A stretch of DNA of 64,000 nt from Carya illinoinensis (lineage: Eukaryota > Streptophyta > Magnoliopsida > Fagales > Juglandaceae): positions 49,272,837 through 49,336,836 of the forward strand of contig NC_056752.1 in assembly GCF_018687715.1 (NCBI RefSeq), given 5' to 3'. The translations under genes and the position numbers were made by a program. Numbering within the stretch: the first letter of the stretch is position 1; each line of letters begins with the position of its first letter. This document shows positions 10,296-22,828 of this stretch, piece after piece. Under the pieces are notes generated by a model that ran no database searches, had not been told where the DNA came from, and saw nothing but the letters and a program-made list of their open reading frames with translations.

Positions 10296-10819
10296 GTATT
10301 ATCAAGTACACATAATTATAATGCTCAATTTCCATAAACCATAGAAAATAAATTTTTTTTTATAAAAGGAAAAAAAAACCAAAAAAAAAAACAAACCAAA
10401 CCAATGGAAAACATACGTCTGAATGTGTTACAAAATATCAATAAAGCTTAAAGCGAGGGAAGCACCACAAATGTTCATCACAACAAGGTTACATCACACT
10501 TGTAAAGCTAATAAAACCCATTGCCAAAGAAACTGCATTTCCAAGAAACAAGCATCTCTAACCAGATTCCAAATGAACAGGTGGCACTCCTCAACTAGCG
10601 AAACCAACAAGCTCCGAAAAAGGATGTGGAAGAGGGGTGAACTAATGCCCGATAACCCAAAAATTGCAGAGACATTAAGTGTGTCACGAAGATATCAAAT
10701 ATAAAAGTCTCAAGATCATTTTCAATACTCTCTTGATAAATTTGGAATTTATAGTTCCAGTACACAAGAATTTATCCCAATATTTTGCCTTTAAATACAA
10801 ATATATAACGGCTGAATAA

Positions 10820-11100
10820 GTGAATATCCCCTTAGATTCAAAATGCAATTGTTGTGAAAGACCGAAGGCTGAATCCTCAGACCAGGCCGTTTGTTTTATT
10901 GAGGTAACTTTCGGTATTTGGCAACATTTTGCGGAGGTATTGGGTTTCAGAACTGATGCAAACCAACTTTGGAAAGATAAGGTCATATTGGGGTTGAACA
11001 GAGGCACATCTGTTTCGCGGTTGGGCCTGGCTATTGGTTGATTACCTTTTCTTATAACTTGGTGTCAATGGACTAGGCACTGCAAGGCACGTATATGGGG
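10820..11100 (+). pseudogene. LINE retrotransposon remnant (zf-RVT zinc-binding domain)
   Basis: The frame reads IPLDSKCNCCERPKAESSDQ, then FGIWQHFAEVLGFR, then LGLAIG. A TGA at 11039-11041 is followed in the same frame by LPFLITWCQWTRHCKARIW. This is the Cys-rich 'zf-RVT' region that follows reverse transcriptase in plant LINEs; the WQHFA and LITWCQWTRRCKAR phrases are characteristic of dicot copies. The in-frame stop and missing neighbours make it non-functional. A run of 15 G (11109-11123) follows immediately. Confidence 0.6.
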
Positions 11101-11108
11101 GTGGGGGT

Positions 11109-11123
11109 GGGGGGGGGGGGGGG
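11109..11123 (+). repeat. Poly-G run (15 bp)
   Basis: Homopolymer within a longer G-rich stretch (about 11096-11138) just after the LINE remnant. Confidence 0.9.
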
Positions 11124-11139
11124 TTCTGGGTCGGGGGGT

Positions 11140-12270
11140 GGTTTATAAAATAGGAGAGAACAGTTGTTTGCTCCAAGGTGAGAAGTGTGTTGCTGTCAAC
11201 ATGCTAAAAGTTTCGAAGGTCAAGGTCTTGTGCAGTATGGACAGACTTGTATTAAAGCAGTTGGGCATTCCTGGTGTTGCTGTGAAGTCTCCATATCAGT
11301 CATGAATCATCCCATTTCATCAAAGGAATAATATAGCACCTAATAGAGAAGTCAATGGCCATGAATTAGGACAAACAGACGTTTTGATGGTCACTCAGGT
11401 CGTTATGTTGGCAAATGATGACCTGTGGAAGGTGATGAGCCAATTCTTAGCTCAGGTTATTATGATGACATCTAATGCATTGTTGTGTTGTTACAATAGA
11501 GATTATTTGCTTGGTCTTGCATGGTAGTATACCATGTGTTATTAGTGGTTTGCTTTGTTTTTCATGGTATTTTGTTCTTCAAGTGATGTACAAAGACAAC
11601 TAATTTGGTCAGTAAAATTCCAATGTTCACTGTTGACAGAGAGAGAGTACCCTGGCGGTGAGCCACATAATAGATTCCACAGGAAGAAAAAATCTGTACA
11701 AAAGTCCCGTTGTAACAAATTCCACAGGTTGTTTAAAGATGTACAAATAGTAGTTAAGTTAGTAAATGGAATTAAGAGAAAATAATAATAAAGAAATAAT
11801 TGAAAAAGATTATTTTAACGTAATAAATAAATGATAGGGAATGAAATGTAGTAGGCTTTTAAAGATGAGAAAAATGAATGTGAATGCTCTTAGTTCCATT
11901 GTTCAGCATCCTAAACGGTCTCGCGTCTAGTAATGCTGTTGTTTCTTGGACTTGCCCACATTTGAAAGTGGTACAGATCAAATATTTACGAGTTTTGTTA
12001 CTCATCATTTCCATACACTATACACCACATTTTTTTTTAAAAAAAATTGTTGAATTTATTCTTCTTAAATTAATTAAATCTATCTACTCGTTATTCATAT
12101 ATCAAATATTTGGTAAAAGAAAAAAAATATATATATGGTATATAGAGTGTGAATATGATAATTAGAATTTTTCAATATTTACCTATGCCTATATGTATGC
12201 GAAACTAGCCTTTACCTATATCTAAAGGACGCTGCTAGCGTGACCAAATTCTGTGCTTTTTTTTCAACCA
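11140..12270. other. Intergenic, no gene recognised
   Basis: Positions 11150-11480 have balanced base composition and could be more of the decayed LINE, such as an RNase H region, but no domain can be read. The remainder is AT-rich. Confidence 0.3.
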
Positions 12271-12274
12271 TATC

Positions 12275-12400
12275 GATCGGTGTATTTATCTATTTTTAAA
12301 TATTTGTGTGTATGTGTTTTTTTAATATTAAAAAAAAGCAACAGATACAAATGCTTTAAAAATAAATACGAATATATTGATCGGTACACTTAGTAGCGAT
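12275..12400. repeat. Foldback AT-rich element
   Basis: CGATCGGTGTATTTAT with TATTTTTAAATATTTG near 12280 is mirrored as the reverse complement near 12350-12395 (ATAAATACGAATATATTGATCGG). The arms meet around TTTTTTTAATATTAAAAAAA. It looks like a small MITE. Confidence 0.5.
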
Positions 12401-12734
12401 TCGGGAGCTAAGCATTATCCATCCGAGTTTTGTTAGGTACAAAGATACTTCATCCACCAATTCGCATACCGATAATCTATTTTATTTAAAAAAAATATAA
12501 AAAAAATAAAATCTCTTATCTTATAAAAATTATTTTTATTTTAAATTTATATCGTTTTATTAAATATATATCAATATTAATATACGAATTGATGAACAAA
12601 ATATACTTGCACAAGATCTTTCCTATCATTTTTAAAAGTAAGCAAGCCTGATTGGTCAAGACAAGAGATGAAATGGCCACCTTCAGAGCCATCACTATTA
12701 GCCTTAAACTTGAGAGCTAGCAGCCTAGTCCATT

Positions 12735-12910
12735 TAGATATAAGAAGTGTTTTATTTTATTTTATTATTATAATTTTTTTAAATCTTTACATAAAATATA
12801 ATAAATAATTTAACTTTTTTAAATTTTAAAATAATAATAATATTAAAAAATAATATTTTATTCAACTTTTAACTTTTATTTCAATTCATCTAATCTCAAC
12901 TCGCTGTATA
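12735..12910 (+). repeat. Dispersed AT-rich GATGA-type repeat
   Basis: Carries TTATTATTATAATTTTTTT, TAATTTAACTTTTTTAAAT, AATATTTTATTCAACTTTT and a worn TCATCTAATCTCAACTCGC end. Confidence 0.6.
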
Positions 12911-14935
12911 AATAGCACCTAAGTCATCTCCTCTCACCGTTGACATAGTAGAATATATGATAAAAAAACTAACAGACGTGCAGAAATATTGTAGTTGTTA
13001 TATTAACCTTCTACTCGTGTCATCCAAATTGATTATATTAACGAAGTGCACGCGAGACTATTAATTAAAGCATTTGTCATGCCAGGCTATCAACGATGTC
13101 AAGCGAATATTGCCTGTCTTTCATATTGTCTTACAAGTAGAAAGACTACACAAAACCCTCCCTTTCCAAGTCATAATGGAATAAACTCACGAGGACTAGA
13201 GGCTAGGAGTTCTTGAAGTTTGGATTGGAGAGATTGATTTGGAGTGCACTACTTCAAAACAGCACCTGATCGAGGTTAGATATCCTCTTGTCACACTTCT
13301 TCTAATTTCATGAAGTTTTGTTTAAACTAAAAATCCGAGACATGAAGTTAGGAGGACCTCACCTTTAGATATATACATGTTGCATTTGTGGAGTTCTATA
13401 GTGTTTATATTTGCAAAATTCAGTCACTAATAACATCTGCTCAATTAATCTACCTGGGAAGGCTCGAGTGCCCTCTTCTTGTCTACGTACATTCATGCTA
13501 GACTACATCAGAGCACATCCTAGTATAAAACTCCTGCAAGTAAAATGACAGTCAGCAACAAGATGTCAATCCATCAAGATATCACAAGTAAATCCTATAC
13601 ACAGTAGTATTGTATTGAGTGAGTTCTCAAGCATTGAAGTACAGGTAGACAGTAGACTATCTTCCGGCCAGTCTTTATTTTGGCGAAACCCAACCTTTCA
13701 TATATCGTTTTCATGTCCAAAAAAGGACCCAAAGCCACCCCCATTGACTCATTAAAGTATATGTCTCTGACGCTGACCCACTGTTCCAGACACAGTCAAA
13801 ACCATTTGAGTCTTCTCGGGGTAAGCTTTTAGGCCCGGTGTATAACTGCACTCGATCTGCCAACTAATGCTTCACAATGAAAGATGACTAGGACTAATAT
13901 GGAAAGAGGTGCTCTCAAAGAAATGATAGTGGAGGAAGTTTTTGTGGTTAAGTCTGAGTTAGTTTTTAGGCACAAGAAAGAAAGAAGTAGGGCATGTGTT
14001 TTGGGTCAGAGTTACAGTGGGAACAGTCCTCGTCTCAGAGTGCACTTCCCTGACACCATCCTGTCAACTTTCAAGAGACGAAGATAAGTGCTTTCAAGTG
14101 CTAAAAAACAAACTCAAACCTCCCTTTAACCAACAGTCTCTCACCAGTACTTCCCCTACATTATGATGAACTCAAGAGAACAAATAAAAGAAAGTACTGT
14201 TACAGTCCTTAGTAAATTTAGGTTTGATATATTTTAAAATAAATAAAAAAATCATTGTTACAGTACTAAGTAAATTGCAAATATAAATTTATAAATTCAC
14301 ATAATTAAAATAGATCTATTTTAAAATAAAAATAATTTTATAATATAATCTATTATATTAAATAATATCAGTTTATAAATTTATTGCTAAGCAACTAAAA
14401 CATTTATCAATAAATAAATGTAAGGGTAATTAAAAGACTTCAGAAAGATAAATATGACACAGTATTACCATTTTAATAAATAATAAAAATTAGAAGTTTA
14501 GACCGAAAATTAATTCTTCAGGCAATAGAGTTTGATACCATTTTTTCCCTTCCCTCTTTATATATAACTTGAGTTATGTTTGGATCTTAGAAAATCTATG
14601 AGAGAAAAGGAGAGTAATTTTCAATGTGCTTAAGAAGTACTCTCTTAATTCCTTGCATTCAATGTGTCCAAGATCAAAGAATGTTCTGATTTCTATTCAG
14701 GAGCATCTTCAATATTTAGTACTGCAAAACACACAAAGTACGAACATGTGAAGGATGCCATCCTCGCATTACAACAACATAAATTAATCAAAATACCTCT
14801 TAAATCCATTAGATGTGTCAGCCACATCCTCCTCATTTTCTCATCAGAATTACTAATATAAAGACCCTAAAAAAAAATCAACGATTTTTTTTTTTTTTAA
14901 ACTAATGGAATCCTAAATTACGATTGACTTTCGAT
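12911..14935. other. Intergenic, no gene recognised
   Basis: About 13050-14170 has normal base composition and short frames, the longest 67 codons at 13884-14087 with no known motif. From 14200 onward it is AT-rich. Nothing convincing is seen. Confidence 0.35.
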
Positions 14936-14939
14936 CACT

Positions 14940-15115
14940 TTCATAAAACTTTTCATCTTATCTAATATAACAATTACAATTTTTTAAATTTTTACATAAA
15001 ATAAAATAAATAATTCAATTTTTTTAAATTACAATAGAAACATAATATTAAAATATATTATTTTAATAATATTTTATTTAACTTTTAACTTTAATCTCAA
15101 CTCATCTGAAAAAAC
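14940..15115 (+). repeat. Dispersed AT-rich GATGA-type repeat
   Basis: TTTCATCTTATCTAATAT on the left, AATTCAATTTTTTTAAAT inside, and TTTTAACTTTAATCTCAACTCATC on the right. Confidence 0.6.
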
Positions 15116-15924
15116 AAACGAGTAATTGACATTGAGAAATAGTTAGTTCACACATAAATTTCATAAAATAAAATAATATGTATGGTATATTAAATTATAA
15201 AATTATTATTTTTTTCTAAATTAAATATAATATATTTAGCCCCCCATTAACTTGCAAGTTTTATCTGATGTCTAGGTACTAAGGTTGGGTTATTTTTTTC
15301 TTATAATGTTTGATATAATTTTAAGATGTGTAAATTTTATGTACTTTTTTTTTAAAAATGTAAAATTCACTATTAAAAAATAAATTTTTTACTTAAGCTA
15401 AAATATGCGACACTTGCAAGCACTAGAACTACATCTAATATTATTTTTAGCCTTTTACAACCAAATGATACGACTGGGAGAACATAAAAAGACAGAGTAC
15501 TGCTAAGGCGTGCCCCTAAGCAAAATCTATTTTTTTTTCACATTTTTAAATATTTTAAAAAATAAGAAAATATATCAATATGCTAATAGGTATTTTCTTA
15601 ATCAATAAATAAAAGAAAAGTTAAAAAAATAAATACATCAACAATAATAGAAAATAGAGACATACTATCATTGTACAAGAGATATTAAAACCACCCATCA
15701 GAACTAAAAAACAGGCTGAGCTCATCAGCAAAAGAAAATGACATCTCTTACTCCAAGTTCCAGTAGCACCAGTTCTGAAAAAAGTTTTATTAGCACTGCA
15801 TCGCAGAAGGCAGAAGACATTGCTGTACCCACGTTACAGACTATTAAATATATATTTTCAAACAAAAAAAAGGGCTATTAAATATATTTTATAATTTCTT
15901 GATCGAACTATGTAATGTTACATA

Positions 15925-16060
15925 CAGTTATTTTTACGTATTTTTTGCGCACTCTACTGATATGATTGGCTGGATTAAATTTTTTCTTAATATCCAACCA
16001 ATCATATTACTGGAATACACAAAAAAAATATAAAAATGACTACACTTAAAATTTTTATTT
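15925..16060. repeat. MITE with ATATGATTGG inverted repeat, GRF upstream region
   Basis: TGATATGATTGGCTGGATTAA is followed by TTAATATCCAACCAATCATA, an inverted repeat around a T-rich centre. The outer parts contain GTACGTA-like and AAAAATGAC phrases. Relatives lie at 42165-42320 and 51285-51440. This copy is about 600 bp upstream of the GRF start. Confidence 0.6.
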
Positions 16061-16316
16061 ATCATATGAAGAGAGTGAGAAACACTAATGTTATACTCTG
16101 CCAGTGAGTAGTATAAAATCCTCAAAATTTTCATTATTTTGTTTATATTTTTACCTACCACCTGTAAAAAATATTTGAACCCAGGAATTGAAAGAAATCT
16201 TGATTACGTGATGTCATGGCACTCTTTTCCAGACCATGATTTGGAGACAGCAAAAACGAAGGTGCATGGACTAAACTAGGTTTGAATTTAATTTTCTTAT
16301 TGCTTATTCTGTACAG

Positions 16317-16523
16317 TTGTTTATGGATTTCCGTGATGATGTCAGGGAGCAACAGAGGCAGCTGCAGGGCAAAAGCAGTGGCAGAAGAAACAGAGATGCA
16401 GTAATAATAAGAACAGGCTCATCAGGAGAGAGAGGAGGTAGCAGCAATAACATCCGAGCCATTAGTTTTATCCATGTAGAGAAAGATTCTGAAACCAGTG
16501 GTGTCTGCAAAAATACCTTTTGA
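16317..16523 (+). other. Possible upstream ORF in the GRF leader
   Basis: A 68-codon frame, rich in Arg, Gln, Gly and Ser (DFRDDVREQQRQLQGK, then GRRNRD), ends 138 bp before the GRF start. If the GRF transcript begins upstream of 16317, this would be an upstream ORF able to limit GRF translation. I do not recognise the peptide; it may be chance. Confidence 0.25.
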
Positions 16524-16660
16524 AACTATCAGCCCAACAGGAACAAAACCTCTTTTCTTTGTCTCTGAAATCTCCTTTAGTTGTTCTTCCCTCTTGTTCT
16601 TGTTATCCTTCCTGATCTTTCCAAGAATTTATTTGATTTTCTTCTTGTTCTATTTAAAAA

Positions 16661-18043
16661 ATGATGAGTGCAAGTGCAAGAAATAGATCTCCTTTCACAT
16701 CAACTCAGTGGCAAGAGCTTGAACACCAAGCTCTTATATTCAAATACATGGTCTCCGGAATACCTATCCCACCTGATCTCCTATATGGCATCAAAAGAAG
16801 CTTGGACTCTTCAATTCCTTCAGGGCTATTCCCTCATTGTCCTAGTAAGCATGTAACACATTCTCATAGTCGTATGCCTTTAGCTCGGTTTCGCATATAT
16901 TAAATATGGTGATAATTTTAAAATATCTTAACTGATTTCTCTTTTCCTTTATGTGGGGGCGCAAATGAAAATTTTGGTGTCTGGGTGTGACTCTGTGGCT
17001 GCAGTTGCCTGGGGATGTTTTGAGATGGGAATTGGCAGAAAAGTAGACCCAGAGCCAGGAAGGTGCAGGAGAACAGATGGGAAGAAGTGGAGGTGCTCAA
17101 AGGAAGCATACCCAGATTCCAAGTACTGTGAGAGACACATGCATAGAGGCAGAAACCGTTCAAGAAAGCCTGTGGAAGTTACCTCAACTGCAACAACCAC
17201 CACAAACCTTTCACCACCCATCGCATCAACCAACCGAAACCTTACCATAAACACCAGCCCTACTCCCACAACCTCTTCTTTCTGTGTCTCTCCCCTACCT
17301 TCTTCAGTGAGCTCGGAAATCCATCCCCATCACCATCCTTACCACGAGAGCACTCTTTATCCCTTCCTGTATTCACATTCCTCCTCTTCCACACCTCCAG
17401 TTTCTGGTCTGTTTTCTCAAGATAACACTACCCATCAACTATTTTTGAACTCCAGATCTTATTCTCGGGGTGATAAAGATTACAGGTTCGTGTAACATAC
17501 AAGAAAAACTACTTTCCTCTCCACTTTTACATTTTTCTTTTTATATAGCTTTTGTTGTTAGTGACCGTTCATGCAAATAGTTTTTTTCATGGAGCAAGGG
17601 AGGGTGTGGATGAGAAAGCTTTCTTCCCAGAAGCTTCAGGGACGGACAGAAGCCTACCTGATTCATATCAGAGATATTTAACAGTGGACTCCTGTAAAGG
17701 TTACTCCCACACACAGTTTCAAAGTCCTACTGATAGTGCAAAGCAACAAGAGCAACATTGCTTTGTTCTGGGTGCAGATTTCAAGTCACCGGAACTAGTT
17801 AAAACTGAGAAGAAAACGGAAACCCATAAGCCACTGCACCAATTTTTTGGAGAGTGGCCACCAAAGAATACAGATTCCTGGCTTGATCTTGCATCTGATT
17901 CTAGAGTTCCAACAGGTAATTTCTTCTCAATATTATTTTCACTTTTTTATATGAATTTTACCTCTTATACCAGTATTTTACATTATATGTCACTTCTACA
18001 GTTTGATTTTTTATTAGTATTTTTTCTTGGAGCAGGTGATTGA
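16661..18043 (+). CDS. GRF5: Growth-regulating factor, GRF5-like
   Basis: Proposed coding exons are 16661-16844, 17005-17485, 17581-17915 and 18036-18043. All introns are GT-AG and the joined frame encodes 335 aa. The QLQ domain (about 11-45, [19 protein letters not shown]) binds GIF co-activators. The WRC domain (about 76-118) holds the zinc ligands C82, C92, C103 and H106 (C-x9-C-x10-C-x2-H) and a basic nuclear signal. C-terminal GRF5/6 motifs follow: [16 protein letters not shown] and a Ser/Trp-rich SWLDL end. GRFs promote cell proliferation in leaf primordia. A miR396 target site lies at 17156-17177. Two oddities: the last coding exon has only 8 coding bases (Gly-Asp-stop), and the exon 2-3 junction gives DYSFFHG where relatives usually have DYRYFHG. 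Assignment to GRF5 rather than GRF6 is inference. Confidence 0.9.
17156..17177 (+). promoter_or_regulatory. miR396 target site in GRF
   Basis: The coding sequence for NRSRKPVE at the end of the WRC domain has the conserved miR396-complementary stretch, starting CCGTTCAAGAAAGC and ending TGTGGAA. This site is shared by most plant GRFs and implies post-transcriptional repression by miR396. Confidence 0.9.
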
Positions 18044-19015
18044 AGTCTCAATACTGAATATTTTGATCATGCCAAAAGAGTCCTTGTTGGTGGGTCAATA
18101 CCTTCTTGTGGCTAGGGGAGCTTTCTTTTGCTAAAGCTGTTTGAGATGAATAAAGTAGGGTCACAGGGAGGATTTGTGTCTTTTGCTTTCTTGGTAAATC
18201 TATCCTCCTTACACCTGCCTGGAGAAACCTTTCTGGGATTTGTAGACCTGCTTGTTTCAGTTTAAGCATCTTTATGCTTTGGGTTCTTTTACTTCTATGA
18301 TGAGTAGTAAAATCAAGCATCTTTTCATATGGATCGTGCTTATGCAAAGTTCATAAGTGTAAACCCATTCGAATAGCTAGCATGAACAGTGACTTGGCTT
18401 AAACACCAGCATCAAGATGGAGCCCCCTTGTGTTTAGCAAAGGGTTAGCATAATTAATAAATCGCTCCAACACCAGTTGTTAATACCTACTCCAATCTAC
18501 TGCTATTTTTGCTTTTTTTGGATGTGCTGCTAAACACACTGAATTCCTAGATTCTGTATCTGTTTATTGCTTTATATTAATGAGTCACATGACTCATTAA
18601 TCCGCCAGTATCGCTAGCTAGTTTCATCCTCTAAACTTTCATTGCTTTTGAGAAAATGGCATTCAATTACTAGACATTCTGATGTCAAGATTTGCTTGCA
18701 TCTGACAGACACAAGCTCCAAAGGATTTTTTGCACATGCAATCTCGTGATTATGTTGTTAAAGAGAACTCTTTTAGAAACATGGTATGTACCTGTACTTA
18801 AATTGATAAATTGTCCAGCATATTCGAAAAAAGAAAACATAAAATACTATATACTAAATAATTTTCAGCCATTCAATTATCCCATGTGAATGTATTTAAA
18901 AAGCTGAAAAAAGGGATAAGGTTTTCATGGAGATTACGCCCACATGAGTCATGACTGGTGATTTGAATTGCTCCGTGCCGTTCAAATTTTTTTTTTTTTA
19001 ATAATTTTTGAGAAA
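18044..19015. other. GRF 3' region and intergenic DNA
   Basis: An AATAAAG polyadenylation-like signal lies near 18149. A 26-bp palindrome lies at 18576-18601 and is listed separately. No further gene is seen. Confidence 0.4.
18576..18601. promoter_or_regulatory. Perfect 12-bp-arm palindrome with paired TGAGTCA sites
   Basis: Arms ATTAATGAGTCA and TGACTCATTAAT are separated by CA. Each arm contains TGAGTCA/TGACTCA, the GCN4/AP-1-type bZIP binding core. It lies about 530 bp downstream of the GRF stop. A regulatory role is inference. Confidence 0.4.
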
Positions 19016-19111
19016 AAGTGGGGATGATTTATAATGAAATGAGATGAAATAAGATAAGATGAGAATTTTATATATAGTAGTAAAATGGCTTGTGAATAAA
19101 GTAATGATATT

Positions 19112-19514
19112 TTTACATTTCATTTATTATTGTTTTACTATTTAATTATTTTTTTTTTCCTTTTGCTATTTGAATCTGGATTAAAAATTTTATAATATGA
19201 CCTTACATAATCTAGAAAAAAATAAATTTAATCAACTAACATAATCACGTAAATTAATTCAAAATAAATTCAATTTTATAATAATTGACTCAAAGAGTTA
19301 AATTCAATTTGATAAGAATTGACATTCTTTTGCTCTTTGAGTCAATTTTTATAAAATTGAATTTATTTTGAATTAATTTACATTATTACATTGGTTAATT
19401 GAATTTATTTCTTCTAAATTATGTAAGAAGATTATATTATGGAAATTTTAATCTAGATTCAAATAGAAAAAATATAAAATGGTAGTAAAGTAGTTATAAA
19501 AGAGGTGTAAGAGG
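19112..19514. repeat. Long foldback MITE (right end displaced by insertion)
   Basis: The inner arms at 19166-19297 and 19333-19466 are near-perfect reverse complements of about 132 bp around a 35-nt loop. The outer parts (TAATGATATTTTTACA at the left) also pair, less well, with the right flank. The matching right terminus, GGTGTAAGGGTATCATCA, now lies at 23181-23198 beyond a 3.7-kb insertion. A transcript would form a long hairpin. Confidence 0.75.
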
Positions 19515-19800
19515 ATTTTTTTTTTTCTCTCTCGGGCTGAAGGCCCAGAGCGTAGGCCCAAATACAGGAGTCCTATGCTAGTCGGGCGACCCATCGGCCT
19601 ATTAGAGGCCCCCGGCCTTGGAACAGAGGTCAGCCCAAGACTCTAAATACAGGGGAAATCCCTCATAATGCAAGGAAAATGAGACACGCCACCTTAGCAT
19701 TCCCTATGAAGCCTAGGTGGCGCAAAATGTAGAGAGCCTTTGATCATCTGACAGGTAGAAGAGTAAGAGTCTGACAACATGCACCCGTAGGCTAGAAGGG

Positions 19801-22800
19801 TGTGACGCCCCCAAATTCCGTTTGGAATCGAACAGACATTTGAAGTGTCGAGACATGCAATACAAGATTACCTGCCCCCGTTCATGACATATAATATGCA
19901 ATATGCCTAACATGCATCTAACATTATGCAATATTCGCAGCGGATAAATTTTTTCTTTATCAATACTATGCACCAAACTGAAAATATCACAAATGTTTAA
20001 AACATACTTCATATATAAAGATCCATTGAATAACTAAGATCACAGCACTAGTCCAAAATAGTTATAATCCAAAAAGTACTGGAAATGCAACTCCATCGTA
20101 TAAGTAGTAATTTAACTACTATATTAACATTAACGACGCATCGTTGTTCAGTCGACTGTGTCTAGTTGATCAGTTCCTGATCCTCCTTCAGGTCCTGTAA
20201 CAAGATTTACCATTCGGGAGAATGGTAGTTGGAACTACCACAGTGAGATTTGATTACAAATCTCAGTAAGTTAACAAAACAAACTTCCACACAGGCTAAT
20301 GATGCATGGATGACAGTAAAAGCATGAATGCATAATCAAATTCATAAGTAATTGAATCATAACTTGACGTACAATATAACATAATTGACATAACTTAAAT
20401 TGAAACGTGAACTGAACTTGACTTGACATGAACTTGATCTGAAACTTGACTTAACATGAAAAAAATACATACTCCACAGTTGTTGTGACCCTATGTATTC
20501 TGCGTGTAAATACAAACTCTACAGTTGTTGTGGCCTCATGTATTCTACACGTCATAATGCAGTTAAATACATACTCCACAGTTGTTGTGACCCCATATAT
20601 TCTACGTGTCACAATACAGTTAAATATATACTCTACAGTTGTTGTGGCCCCATGTATTCTACATGTCACAATTGTTGTATGTCATGTAGTGTATGCAACA
20701 CAATTGCTGTGACCCTATACTTCGTGTGCCACAGTTGTTGTGGACCCCACGAAACTGAATGTAACTCAAGATGAAACATGACTGGAATATAAAAGGACTG
20801 AAGTCCTGATGTAACATAACGTGACTTAAACATAACTTGAAAGACATGACCAACTTGAGATAGAAACATTTTGTAACATGACATATAATAGACAACATAT
20901 TTAATATGACATATTTGCAACAATAAATATTACATGACTTGACATACTTGTAATAGATGACATTCTTAACATGACGTACTTATAATGTATAGCAATACAT
21001 GACAGAATATATTATGCAACAGTTTTCATATACATGACATAATATATTATGTAACAGATAAAAACCGATGATAGAATAAATTCTATGTAACAGACAATTA
21101 TGTGATAACTTGACATGGCATGACATATATGATAACACACATATATATATACACTGTAGTTCCTTTACTTAGCACACATATATAGTAAACTGCTAGTAAG
21201 TTAAAAGCTAACTTATCTCGATCTCCACGTTTCTTATAAAACCTTAAGCGCGATCACGAGGAACTGTAATTAGTTTTTGTAAAAGTTAGAACTAAATCAC
21301 TAATAATTTGAAATATGGAAAAATACTAACTTAAAGAGTAAAATTTCCATTTTACCCTCTACATGTAGAAAAATGACCGTTTTACCCATAACTTAAGGAT
21401 TTTGTATGCTAACTCCAAAAGTCACTAAAATTTACATGCCTCATGTAAATTTTATCCTAAACTCAAATATTAATTTAGAAAAATTTAAAACTAATCACAA
21501 CTATTAAAACTCCATAGGGTCAAAATTCTCATATGCTATTTCTATTGATTTTTGTTTCTAACTTGTTTTGATTAACCTTTTCGATCTATGACTTATAAAG
21601 ATGTGATCTTCAAATCAAACCATCACATGATTTAAACAGATGTCCTAAAACATATATAAGCTTCTAATTCAAAATCACATGGTTAAACATTAACCAAAAT
21701 ATAAATTTCACCCACACTTTAGCCTATCCAAACATCTCTTTGCATAAAATTTCATATCTTTGAAACTAACATCAAATATCTTCAAAATAATATTATAATA
21801 TGTATATAAGGGGATTAGAATCCTTCAATAAAATTATCAAAGCTATTGGAATAGGTTTAGACCACCAAAGAGTTAAACTTTCTCAAAACGCAAACTGTTT
21901 TTCCTCTTCCAGTTTCTAAGTTTCTAGATCTAAGAAAATATTTCATCACAACCTTTAATCATGCAACAAATCCTCAACCAATAATCATATAAATATGTTT
22001 AAAATACTCCATAAAAATTTCGGACCAAGATCTATCCATTAACTTGGTCAAAAATTCCAAAATATAACATATTCTCCAGTTTATCTCCCAGAACGACATT
22101 TTTAGAGTTTAAACAATATTTGACTGATCAAATGATTTTCAAATGGAACAAATAAGCTATCCACGTAAATTAGAATAAAAAAGGAACAACTTATATGAAG
22201 GAGACTTTATGATAAAACACTTACAAAAGCTTCGAAATTGGTGTGTAAAAGAACTCCTAAAAACTGTCCGAGAGATAGTGTTTGATATTGTTTTAATGGA
22301 AAGTGTAAATGAAGATAATTTCGTGAGGGGTGGCTGGAGATACTTATGGACGAGATATGGAAGAGGATGAGGCTGGAGTGAGAGTTGAGTGTAGGTTTCT
22401 CTTACATAAAAATATCTATAAAAATCAGCTCAAAATATTTCTATCCAATAATATATACAAAAATCAGCTTAAGATACTTTTATCTAATAATATCTATAAA
22501 AATCAGCTCAAGATATTTTTACCCAATAATATACACGAAAATTAGCTCAAGATATTTCTTTTTTTTATCGAATAATATCTACAAAATCAGCTTAGGCTAT
22601 TTTCTAAAAGTGGAGAGTAGACTTGGAAGAGTAAGGTGGCTAAAATCTTTCCATGTGTCTAAATAAAACTTTCTAACTATCTCCAATAATAAAAAACATA
22701 CTCCTGATATCACAGTGAGTAATAACATTAGTTATACGATTAATAGATTCGTGAAAACTTATAGGGTCTTTACGAGATTCCTAAAGTCAATAGAAATTTC

Positions 22801-22828
22801 ACCGTTAAATTTCTATCAGGCTGTTACA
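19801..22828 (-). mobile_element. Long-LTR family copy 2 (solo LTR-like, short form, nested)
   Basis: On the plus strand it starts TGTGACGCCCCC and ends CTGTTACA, the reverse of copies 1 and 3. The flanks AAGGG (19796-19800) and AAAGG (22829-22833) match at four of five bases, a worn target duplication. Length is 3028 bp. It lacks the 331-bp segment of copies 1 and 4. Its hairpin array (20464-20660) has four recognisable units and a decayed tail to about 20750. No coding capacity. Confidence 0.8.
20464..20660 (-). repeat. Four-unit hairpin minisatellite in LTR copy 2
   Basis: The same AATACAT/ATGTATT hairpin unit as in copy 1, with more substitutions (AATACAAACTC, AATATATACTC). A worn fifth or sixth unit extends to about 20750. 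Confidence 0.75.

Noticed and set aside
13884..14087. 67-codon plus-strand frame
   Set aside because: No motif, no recognisable homologue and no neighbouring gene signals; could be chance.
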